Positions 1 to 5,653 of a stretch of 5,653 nt of DNA are shown piece by piece. Position numbers and translations under genes: made by a program. Under the pieces are notes generated by a model, which saw only the letters and a list, made by a program, of their open reading frames with translations, was not told the DNA's origin and searched no databases. Every line of letters begins with the position of its first letter. The stretch's first letter is position 1. Source of the stretch: an uncultured Clostridia bacterium (lineage in GTDB: Bacteria; Bacillota; Clostridia; Lachnospirales; Lachnospiraceae); contig CAMOHF010000091.1 of the NCBI GenBank assembly GCA_946614685.1, positions 1 through 5,653 on the forward strand. Direction: 5' to 3'.

Positions 1-1606
1 CTTTGATCTCATAGCTTTCGAGCACGGGCTGATTACCCACGACCGCAAATTTCGGATATTCGGCTTGATCACCGTTCACGGTGAATGTAAGCTTTCCGTC
101 ATACTCCGGAAGTGATGAGATCACTGGATGAGCATCCTCTCCCACAGTTGAAGGCGTAATCAGGATGACATCATCCGCCTCGATGTGCGTATTCATGCCG
201 GCTTCTTCGCCGTTCTTTTTTATCACGGCAGCCTCGCCCTGCGTACCGCGCACAATGCGCGTCTTACCATTGATCTTGAAGGTGACATCCGCCCCACGCT
301 TGGGGAAGAGATCTTCATTGGTAAGTCCGTATGCAAGTGCAGCATCAAAGACCGTGAGTTTATCATTGTTGTATAACTTCACACGTTCGTCGTTCACTAT
401 GGCGAAGATGAAGTTGTTCTTGGAGTCGTAATAACTGAGGCAGATACCGATGGGCGTAACGTATAATGCGTCCTTCTTGAAGTTTTCCACCTCAAAATTG
501 ATATCATTCATCACTTCGGCACCGCGAAGCGCAACACGTTCCTCCGGAAGTGAAAGGCCTTCGGACAACAATTTGATAAAACCTTCAAGCTTACCGCCTC
601 CGCCTACCACAAAGGCTGCGGAAACCGTCTCGCCACCGTTTAACTCAATGATCTTCTCAGCAATCCTGCCGGCGATCTGTGCCTTCGCCTCTTCGAGATT
701 CTGCATGATCTCCGCAGGTGTGATCTTGTGTGCGATTCCCATGATATCCTTGTAGGATATCTGCTTTCTCGCAGGATCGACGGTTTTCAGCATCTCTGCC
801 GTATCAAAGTCGATCAGATATTTCTTCACAAGGATCTCGGTCAGTTCATCTCCCGCGGAGGGAATCATGCCGTAACCGATGATGCTGCCGTCGTTCGTGA
901 TACAGATATCCGATGTACCGGCACCGATATCGATCAAGGCGATATTCAGCATACGGTAACGCTCGGGAATGGCTACATTGATGGCCGCGATCGGCTCCAA
1001 TGTAAGATTCGCAACATAGAGACCGGCCATCTCCACTGCGGAATAAAGACTTGTAACCACTTCTTCGGGAAGAAAGGTTGCAAGTACATCCGCTGCGATA
1101 TGGCTGCCCTTGTGTCCTTCAAGATTCGAAATCTCGATATCGTTTAAGTAATACTTGATGACCGTGTAACCGACACAGTAAAACTTGGTGGTTTCGTCTT
1201 CGTCCTCAAGTTCTTTTCTCAGTTTGTCATGCGCATCCTCAATACCGATCAAATCGATGCTATGGATATGTTCCTGGTTGATCTTTGTAGACTCGTTGAA
1301 GGAAAACTCCCCGCGTCCCACCTCTGTACGAAGCACGCGTCCGGCCGCGGCAATACAAACCTCGGACAGTTTTACGCCTTCAAGCTGGGACTCAAGTTCT
1401 TCCTTCACTTCGGATATGGTTTTGCTTACCTGAACAATGTCGTGGATCTGTCCATCGATCATGGACCTGGATTCGTGGAACTTTACAGACATGGCTACCA
1501 CATTGAATTTGTTTTTGTCACGATATCCCACGGTTCCGACGATACTTCTGGTACCGATATCCAGTCCAAACACAAGGTCTTCATGATGATTGGTGATAGC
1601 CGACAT
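1..1606 (-). CDS. FtsA-like actin-fold ATPase with C-terminal beta-rich extension (partial, C-terminus cut by window edge)
   Basis: The minus frame is open from ATG at 1604-1606 to the window edge, giving 535 codons without a stop. The actin/Hsp70 ATPase motifs of FtsA are visible. Phosphate-1 is VFGLDIGTRSIVG (residues 12-24, D16). Phosphate-2 is ALIDIGAGTSDICI (223-236, D226 and D233). The adenosine motif is VVGGGGKLEGF (333-343). Between phosphate-1 and phosphate-2, residues 81-210 follow the FtsA pattern, with an SHS2-type 1C subdomain and then LEPIAAINVA. Classical FtsA is about 400-420 residues; this protein continues past residue 375 into a beta-rich region with NGK/NGD turns. The start has GGAGG at 1612-1616, 5 nt upstream. 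It lies 26 nt after coaE, with a likely promoter of its own. By family it should bind ATP and may polymerise or act in division or envelope assembly. No ftsZ is in view, so I do not call it true ftsA. A PilM-like or dedicated clostridial role is possible. Confidence 0.9.
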   Translation of the reverse strand, partial: MSAITNHHEDLVFGLDIGTRSIVGTVGYRDKNKFNVVAMSVKFHESRSMIDGQIHDIVQVSKTISEVKEELESQLEGVKLSEVCIAAAGRVLRTEVGRGEFSFNESTKINQEHIHSIDLIGIEDAHDKLRKELEDEDETTKFYCVGYTVIKYYLNDIEISNLEGHKGSHIAADVLATFLPEEVVTSLYSAVEMAGLYVANLTLEPIAAINVAIPERYRMLNIALIDIGAGTSDICITNDGSIIGYGMIPSAGDELTEILVKKYLIDFDTAEMLKTVDPARKQISYKDIMGIAHKITPAEIMQNLEEAKAQIAGRIAEKIIELNGGETVSAAFVVGGGGKLEGFIKLLSEGLSLPEERVALRGAEVMNDINFEVENFKKDALYVTPIGICLSYYDSKNNFIFAIVNDERVKLYNNDKLTVFDAALAYGLTNEDLFPKRGADVTFKINGKTRIVRGTQGEAAVIKKNGEEAGMNTHIEADDVILITPSTVGEDAHPVISSLPEYDGKLTFTVNGDQAEYPKFAVVGNQPVLESYEIK

Positions 1607-1611
1607 AAGAG

Positions 1612-1616
1612 CCTCC
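1612..1616 (-). promoter_or_regulatory. Ribosome binding site of the FtsA-like gene
   Basis: The minus strand reads TTGGAGGCTCTTATG, so GGAGG sits 5 nt before the ATG at 1604-1606. This fixes the start, since the DIGT phosphate-1 motif follows only about 15 residues later, as in FtsA proteins. Confidence 0.8.
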
Positions 1617-1632
1617 AAATTAATAGTATTAT

Positions 1633-2253
1633 CTAACAGATTATATCATTTTCAAGCAATATATTCAACCTTGCTTTTAGTTGTTCTGATGAATTTTCGA
1701 AGTCAGATTGATTATTTATTATAAAATCTGCATAGGTCTTGTAATAAGTTTCATCCGCCTGAGATGCCATCACTTTTTCACAATGCTCTCTGGTATATCC
1801 GCGTCCTGCGATCAGTCGTCTGATCCTCTCCTCCCGGTCCGCATAGACGTACCAGATTTCATCACAGATCGCATCATAGCCGTCCTGTAAAAGCAAAGCC
1901 GCCTCTATAACGTAAAGCCTGAGGTTTCCTTCGGCACGTTTTGCTTCGATATCGTCTCTTATGTACGACTTTACGCCCGGATGCACGATCTTGTTTAAGC
2001 GATCAAGCTGTGCTGCATCGGAGAATACGATCTGCCCGAGTTTTTTTCTGTCGATGGCATGCGGTTTCTCAGCGTAAAGGATATCGTTTCCGAATGTTTC
2101 AACCACCCGGTTGTATATGACTTCCCCCGGCTCCATCAGCTTATGCGCAAGTTTGTCCGTCTCGAGAATATATGCGCCGTATGAAGTTTCAAGTTCATTA
2201 AGGACACGGCTCTTTCCCGAACCGATACCGCCCGTAATACCGAGTACGATCAT
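1633..2253 (-). CDS. coaE: Dephospho-CoA kinase
   Basis: This cytosolic P-loop kinase catalyses the last step of coenzyme A synthesis, ATP-dependent phosphorylation of the 3'-hydroxyl of dephospho-CoA. The 206-residue product has the usual family length of about 200. It opens with MIVLGITGGIGSGKS, with the Walker A GGIGSGKS at residues 8-15. An acidic ETD (D33) sits at the substrate-side position. IVHPGV (89-94) and the lid region RRLIAGRGYT (145-154) are typical of CoaE. The common D-x-P-L-L segment is replaced by EAALLLQ (117-123), a variant I associate with clostridial CoaE. An upstream ATG at 2332-2334 would add 27 residues inside polA, but it lacks family support. The chosen start has AGGAGG 6 nt upstream and begins directly at the conserved first strand. 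The gene follows polA by 10 nt and is clearly co-transcribed with it. Confidence 0.98.
   Translation of the reverse strand: MIVLGITGGIGSGKSRVLNELETSYGAYILETDKLAHKLMEPGEVIYNRVVETFGNDILYAEKPHAIDRKKLGQIVFSDAAQLDRLNKIVHPGVKSYIRDDIEAKRAEGNLRLYVIEAALLLQDGYDAICDEIWYVYADREERIRRLIAGRGYTREHCEKVMASQADETYYKTYADFIINNQSDFENSSEQLKARLNILLENDIIC
1640..1668 (-). promoter_or_regulatory. Predicted sigma-A promoter within the 3' end of coaE, driving the FtsA-like gene
   Basis: On the minus strand a perfect -10 box TATAAT (1640-1645) is preceded by TG plus one base (extended -10, 1646-1648). Exactly 17 nt upstream of the -10 is TTGAAT (1663-1668), which matches the first four bases of the TTGACA consensus. Transcription would begin near 1633-1634, at the coaE stop codon. 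That leaves a leader of about 27 nt carrying the GGAGG site of the FtsA-like gene. The box lies in coding DNA for the coaE C-terminus (residues N-D-I-I-C), in an AT-rich patch, so chance occurrence is possible. Spacing, extended -10 and position argue for a real site. Confidence 0.55.
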
Positions 2254-2259
2254 AGAAAA

Positions 2260-2265
2260 CCTCCT
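2260..2265 (-). promoter_or_regulatory. AGGAGG ribosome binding site of coaE overlapping the polA stop codon
   Basis: The minus strand reads AAATAGGAGGTTTTCTATG. A full AGGAGG lies 6 nt before the coaE ATG (2251-2253). Its first two bases are the last two bases of the polA TAG stop at 2264-2266. Ribosomes ending polA therefore finish on the coaE initiation site, which favours translational coupling and decides the coaE start. Confidence 0.88.
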
Positions 2266-4885
2266 ATTTGGCATCATACCACGAGGCTCCGATCCCCACA
2301 TCCGTAAGCAGCGGAACGGAAAGTGTTGCGGCATGCATCATCTCATCCTGAAGGATCTTTAAAACCTCTTCCTTTTCTTCGATCTTCGTCTCGATCATCA
2401 ACTCATCGTGCACCTGCAGGATCAGTCTTGATGAAAGATTTCTGTTCTTTAACTCTCGATTAACGTTGATCATGGCAAGTTTGACTATATCGGCGGCCGT
2501 ACCCTGGATCGGCGCATTCATGGCAACGCGCTCACCGAAGCTTCTGGTCATGAAATTGCTGCTTTTTAATTCCGGCAGAGGCCTCCTGCGTCCGAACATG
2601 GTCACGGAATATCCCTTTTCCCTTCCCTCTTCCACGCAGGAATCTATGTATTTCTTCACGTCTCCGTAGGTTTCGAAGTATCTTTGGATGTATGCTTCAG
2701 CCTCTTTTCTGGAGATATCAAGATCCTGACCGAGTCCGAAGGAACTGATACCGTATACAATGCCGAAATTCACGGCCTTTGCTCGTCTGCGCATCAGGGA
2801 ATCCACGGAATCGATGGGGACTCCGAAAACCTGAGAAGCCGTGATGGCGTGAATGTCCGCATTCTTTTTGTAGGCATCGATCAAGGCTTCATCGCCGGAC
2901 AAATGTGCAAGTACGCGAAGCTCTATCTGGGAGTAATCCGCATCAAGGAAGATATACCCGTCCTCGGGCACAAAAACCTTGCGGATCTCTCTGCCGAGCG
3001 GAAGTCTGGTTGGGATATTCTGCAAATTCGGATCGCTTGAGGAGATACGTCCCGTCGCGGTGACCGTCTGATTAAAGATACCGTGGATCCTGCCATCCTC
3101 GCGGATATAAGGCACAAGTCCCTCAACATAGGTGGTAAACAGTTTGTTTAGCTGTCTGTATTCAAGGATCATGGGCACGATCTCGTGCTCACCCGATATT
3201 TTTTCCAGTACCTCAACACTGGTGGAATAACCGGTCTTTGTCTTCTTACCGCTTGAAAGGCCCAGTTTTTCGAACAGTATCTCTCCGAGTTTCTTGGTCG
3301 AATTGATGTTGAACTCCTCTCCCGCAAGGTTATAGATCGACGTCTCGAGCTCTTTGATACGAAGAGAGAGTTTCTCACCAAATGCGGTAAGGCCTTCCTT
3401 GTCCACGCGAATTCCGTTCTTCTCCATCTCATAGAGCGTAAACAGGCAGGGGTACTCGATCGTCCGATAGAGTTCTTCCATCCCGTCTTCCCGAAGTTTT
3501 TTGACAAGGATCGGATCTGCAAGAAAAGGAACCAGTGAGCGGTAAGCCATATAGCTTTGCACGTCCGCATCGGCAAATGTATCCGCGCATACTTTCTTTT
3601 TCTTAAGAAGTTCCTTCTCATCCGGCAAAAACGCATCAAGATAAGCCCCGGCCACACTTGCGTAGTCGTAGGTACCCATAAGCGGATTGATCAGGTAAGA
3701 CGCAAGTCCGCAGTCAAAGCAGTCATCGGCATCCGAAATCGAAACACGGCCGAGCAGGGATTTGACATCCATAACGGATACGTGCTTTCCGCCGGAAATC
3801 AGTTTTTCGATATCGGAAACAAAGAGGGATACATTTACAAAACCGTTCCAAGCGATCAGATATGTCATATCGTCCGACAGGGTTAAGGATGCACCCGCAT
3901 CATCAAACAGATCGAATGAAAGACGCTCGGCGGATTTTGCTTTTTCCATCAGAGAAAGGTAGGCGTCAAAGTCTTCAACCGTCTGTATATGCGCCTCGAG
4001 CGCAGGTTTTTTTACACTCTCGCCAAAATACCGAAGAAGGCTTTTAAGTTCAAGATCCGTAAACACGCGATAAGAAGCCTCGTTGAACATGTCACCGATC
4101 TTTGCATTGCTTATGGATACATCATCTAAAGGAACGTCCAGTTTGATCGTGGCAAGTTCTTTGGAAAGATATGCCTGCTCTTTAAACTCGATCAGGTTTT
4201 CCTTATTTTTGCTCGGCTTTAAGCTGTCGATATTTGCATAGAGACCGTCCATGGAACCGAACTCCGAAAGCAGCTTCTCGGCAGTCTTTTGACCGATCTT
4301 AGGCACGCCGGGTATATTGTCCGAACTGTCTCCCATCAGCCCCTTCATGTCAATGAATGTGATCGGATCAACGCCGTACTCCGCCTTTACATCCGCAGCA
4401 AAATAGTTCATGACCACGGTGTTTCCGGCCTTGGTCTTCGGAAGTTTGATCATGATTTTGTCGGTGGCAAGCTGAAGCAGATCTCTGTCTCCGGAAAGGA
4501 TCACCACCTCAAAGTCTTCTTTTTCTCCGCGTCTTGAAAGTGTTCCGATGATATCATCCGCCTCAAATCCGGGGCGTTCCACAAAGGTAACTCCCATGGT
4601 CGAAAGAACCTCTCGAATCCTCGGTGTCTGTTCCGCAAGTTCCGGCGGCATGGCATGTCTCGTACCCTTGTACTCGGCGAACATTTCGTGCCGAAACGTC
4701 GGATGCTTCATGTCAAAGGCGATCACAAGGTGCGTAGCATTTGTCTCCTCGATCACACGCATCATGATATTTAAGAAGCCGAGGATCGCACCCGTGTGGC
4801 GTCCGTCCGCCGTTGTAAGATCCGGCAGGCCGTAGAATGCCCTGTTCAAGATACTGTTTCCGTCTACGAGCAAAAGCTTATTCAT
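2264..4885 (-). CDS. polA: DNA polymerase I (family A), 5' nuclease plus polymerase; proofreading site degenerate
   Basis: A complete 873-residue PolA that fills gaps and removes RNA primers in lagging-strand synthesis and excision repair. The 5' nuclease (about 1-290) keeps its metal ligands: VDGN (D8), FEADD (E108, D110, D111), SGDRD (D133, D135) and GDSSDNIPGVPKIG (D186, D189). Residues about 300-470 correspond to the 3'-5' exonuclease fold, but the site is broken. SFDLFDD (323-329) keeps the aspartate of the DxE motif and has F327 in place of its glutamate. D391 is retained in FDCGLASYL. The last Y-x3-D motif is not found around 442-460. The polymerase domain is intact: TATGRISSSDPNLQNIP (609-625), motif A DADYSQIELR (648-657, catalytic D650), motif B RRRAKAVNFGIVYG (699-712, K703, F707, Y711) and motif C QVHDE (824-828, D827). 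F707 at the ribose/dideoxy-selecting position is the E. coli-like state. AAGGAG lies 9 nt upstream, inside the preceding gene. Confidence 0.99.
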   Translation of the reverse strand: MNKLLLVDGNSILNRAFYGLPDLTTADGRHTGAILGFLNIMMRVIEETNATHLVIAFDMKHPTFRHEMFAEYKGTRHAMPPELAEQTPRIREVLSTMGVTFVERPGFEADDIIGTLSRRGEKEDFEVVILSGDRDLLQLATDKIMIKLPKTKAGNTVVMNYFAADVKAEYGVDPITFIDMKGLMGDSSDNIPGVPKIGQKTAEKLLSEFGSMDGLYANIDSLKPSKNKENLIEFKEQAYLSKELATIKLDVPLDDVSISNAKIGDMFNEASYRVFTDLELKSLLRYFGESVKKPALEAHIQTVEDFDAYLSLMEKAKSAERLSFDLFDDAGASLTLSDDMTYLIAWNGFVNVSLFVSDIEKLISGGKHVSVMDVKSLLGRVSISDADDCFDCGLASYLINPLMGTYDYASVAGAYLDAFLPDEKELLKKKKVCADTFADADVQSYMAYRSLVPFLADPILVKKLREDGMEELYRTIEYPCLFTLYEMEKNGIRVDKEGLTAFGEKLSLRIKELETSIYNLAGEEFNINSTKKLGEILFEKLGLSSGKKTKTGYSTSVEVLEKISGEHEIVPMILEYRQLNKLFTTYVEGLVPYIREDGRIHGIFNQTVTATGRISSSDPNLQNIPTRLPLGREIRKVFVPEDGYIFLDADYSQIELRVLAHLSGDEALIDAYKKNADIHAITASQVFGVPIDSVDSLMRRRAKAVNFGIVYGISSFGLGQDLDISRKEAEAYIQRYFETYGDVKKYIDSCVEEGREKGYSVTMFGRRRPLPELKSSNFMTRSFGERVAMNAPIQGTAADIVKLAMINVNRELKNRNLSSRLILQVHDELMIETKIEEKEEVLKILQDEMMHAATLSVPLLTDVGIGASWYDAK

Positions 4886-5426
4886 CTTCAGGTGCTCCTT
4901 CCTTTGCTTTATCGTGCTGCAGGTGATAGATGTGAATTCTCTGGAAGTTGGTCAGCTCCGTCACATGTTCCTTCTTCGCATAGCGAACAAAGAGGTCTTC
5001 ATCTTCCTTGGTGATTTTGATCACGTCACCGAAGTAGTCGTAAAAGTAAGAAATACCCTGGGATTCTTTGATGACTCTTTGCTCTGCATCATAGACACGC
5101 TTCAGGGTATTCTCGTAAAGAAAAAAGATACCGAACAACGCCACAAGAAGGCACACGCTGAATGTGGAAAGTCGAAAACGCTTTGAACGCTTGATCTTTC
5201 GCTCGATGCCGGCAAGTTCGTCGTTTAAGTCCTGTTTGAAATTGGAAGACAGTTCGCGTCCCTTGTCAAGCTGGTGCATACCGACGATCATCGTGTAATA
5301 GATCTCAAGCTCCTCCGAGCAGGTTTTACACTTTCTCATATGGCGCACAAAATCACCCGCCTTGTCGTCGGGCAGTTTCTTCTCTATAAAGTCCATGATA
5401 TTGGATTGCGCTTCCAAACAGGTCAT
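4878..5426 (-). CDS. Zinc-finger (zf-HC2/anti-sigma type) single-pass membrane protein
   Basis: A 182-residue protein without a confident specific name. Its N-terminus carries C3, then H29-x3-C33-x2-C36 (HMRKCKTC), followed by EEL. This is the zinc-binding pattern of zf-HC2/ZAS anti-sigma domains. One hydrophobic helix follows at about 87-104 (STFSVCLLVALFGIFFLY), preceded by the basic stretch KIKRSKRFR (77-85). By the positive-inside rule the zinc domain is cytosolic and the last roughly 78 residues are outside. The outer part is charged and shows no motif I know. ZAS proteins bind and hold ECF sigma factors, but none is encoded beside it: ilvC and its terminator lie upstream and polA downstream. 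It may be an orphan anti-sigma factor, or a zinc-finger membrane protein with another partner. Start: AGAGG (5433-5437) 6 nt before ATG. The stop overlaps polA by 8 nt. Confidence 0.85.
   Translation of the reverse strand: MTCLEAQSNIMDFIEKKLPDDKAGDFVRHMRKCKTCSEELEIYYTMIVGMHQLDKGRELSSNFKQDLNDELAGIERKIKRSKRFRLSTFSVCLLVALFGIFFLYENTLKRVYDAEQRVIKESQGISYFYDYFGDVIKITKEDEDLFVRYAKKEHVTELTNFQRIHIYHLQHDKAKEGAPEDE
4895..4900 (-). promoter_or_regulatory. Ribosome binding site of polA, inside the upstream gene
   Basis: The minus strand reads AAGGAGCACCTGAAGATG, so AAGGAG sits 9 nt before the polA ATG at 4883-4885. The site falls in the last codons of the zinc-finger membrane protein gene. The two genes share ATGAATAA (4878-4885), so polA begins before the upstream gene ends. 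The arrangement favours coupled translation. Confidence 0.75.
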
Positions 5427-5432
5427 AGCCTA

Positions 5433-5437
5433 CCTCT
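5433..5437 (-). promoter_or_regulatory. Ribosome binding site of the zinc-finger membrane protein gene
   Basis: The minus strand reads ATCAGAGGTAGGCTATG, with AGAGG 6 nt before the ATG at 5424-5426. The site begins 3 bases beyond the T-run of the ilvC terminator. No separate -35/-10 pair can fit between terminator and site. Confidence 0.7.
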
Positions 5438-5440
5438 GAT

Positions 5441-5477
5441 AAAAAGAGAACCCGAAGCGGATAAGCCGTCCGGGTTC
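5441..5477 (-). terminator. Intrinsic terminator after ilvC
   Basis: On the minus strand GAACCCG (5471-5477) pairs with CGGGTTC (5448-5454) as a 7-bp outer stem. After a small internal loop, CGG (5466-5468) pairs with CCG (5458-5460) around a 5-nt loop, CTTAT. The stem is followed by TCTTTTT (5441-5447). A GC-rich hairpin with a T-run 21 nt after the ilvC stop is the standard Rho-independent form. The broken stem suggests moderate strength, so some read-through into the next gene is plausible. Confidence 0.82.
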
Positions 5478-5497
5478 CCGATCATTCATGTGAAAAA

Positions 5498-5653
5498 TTA
5501 GTTGTTGATGAGCTTCTCGTCATCGTTGTTCCAGCTGTAAAGCTTACGGATCTCCTCACCGATCTTCTCTGAAGGATGCTCGCTTGCAAGCTTTCTTAAA
5601 GCCTTGAAATGAGCCTGACCGCCTGCGGGAGACATATCAAGAAGGAAGTTCTT
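5498..5653 (-). CDS. ilvC: Ketol-acid reductoisomerase, C-terminal 51 residues (partial)
   Basis: The minus frame enters from the right edge and ends at TAA (5498-5500), giving 51 codons. It begins KNFLLDMSPAGGQAHFKALR and ends KLYSWNNDDEKLINN. The helix with RKLASEHPSEKIGEEIRKLYSW matches the C-terminal end of class I ketol-acid reductoisomerase (FxAxRxxxxEHxxEKxGxExR). IlvC is a cytosolic NADPH- and magnesium-dependent enzyme. It isomerises and reduces acetolactate or acetohydroxybutyrate in valine, leucine and isoleucine synthesis. Only the last part of the knotted helical domain is seen, and the Rossmann domain lies outside the window. The identification rests on recognising this short tail, but the pattern is distinctive. 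The terminator downstream marks the probable end of its transcript. Confidence 0.92.
   Translation of the reverse strand, partial: KNFLLDMSPAGGQAHFKALRKLASEHPSEKIGEEIRKLYSWNNDDEKLINN

Noticed and set aside
1621..1631. Short palindrome TAATACTATTA between coaE and the FtsA-like gene
   Set aside because: The arms are only five AT-only base pairs, with neither a GC stem nor a T-run. It is too weak for a terminator and too short to call an operator.
728..1636. Plus-strand open frames of about 135-139 codons
   Set aside because: They lie opposite the FtsA-like gene, lack ribosome binding sites, and read as low-information antisense shadows. The minus frame has clear ATPase motifs.
2270..2281. 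TGGTATGAT, resembling an extended -10 box before coaE
   Set aside because: No -35 element lies 16-18 nt upstream, and the bases encode the conserved PolA C-terminus (SWYDAK). Co-transcription with polA explains coaE expression.
2254..2334. N-terminally longer coaE start (ATG at 2332-2334)
   Set aside because: The extra 27 residues are the out-of-frame reading of the polA 3' end, have no CoaE similarity, and place the conserved first strand too far inside. The ATG at 2251-2253 has a full AGGAGG at ideal spacing.
3169..3657. 162-codon alternative minus-strand frame
   Set aside because: It lies wholly within polA in another frame and is rich in Arg, Trp and Ser from shifted codons. No start signal or family pattern is visible.

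Overview
All the supportable genes in this 5.65 kb window lie on the minus strand, so in transcription order it runs from the right edge to the left. The mix suggests an anaerobic, low-to-mid GC Firmicute, most likely a clostridial, Lachnospiraceae-type bacterium. The basis is strong AGGAGG-type ribosome binding sites, a PolA with a decayed proofreading site, a CoaE of the variant form, and an FtsA-like protein of the type I associate with Clostridia. This placement rests on gene style and family memory, not on a search.

Layout in transcription order: (1) 5498-5653, the last 51 codons of ilvC (ketol-acid reductoisomerase), followed by an intrinsic terminator at about 5441-5477. (2) 4878-5426, a 182-residue single-pass membrane protein with an N-terminal zinc-finger of the anti-sigma (zf-HC2/ZAS) type. 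(3) 2264-4885, polA, a complete 873-residue DNA polymerase I whose start overlaps the previous stop by 8 nt. (4) 1633-2253, coaE (dephospho-CoA kinase, 206 residues after start correction), 10 nt after polA. (5) 1-1606, a large FtsA/actin-fold protein that runs off the left edge, 26 nt after coaE.

Genes 2 to 5 look like one tightly packed unit: an 8-nt overlap, then 10-nt and 26-nt gaps. polA-coaE adjacency is common in Gram-positive bacteria. The FtsA-like gene adds a possible division or envelope-linked ATPase, and the zinc-finger membrane protein adds a possible sensor. The least expected features are the orphan anti-sigma-like gene coupled to polA, a good sigma-A-type promoter inside the last codons of coaE that could drive the FtsA-like gene separately, and the beta-rich C-terminal extension of that FtsA-like protein. 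I saw no RNA genes, CRISPR, mobile elements or long repeats, and no intergenic stretch exceeds about 75 bases. I do not see a clearly new multi-gene system; most of the window is housekeeping.
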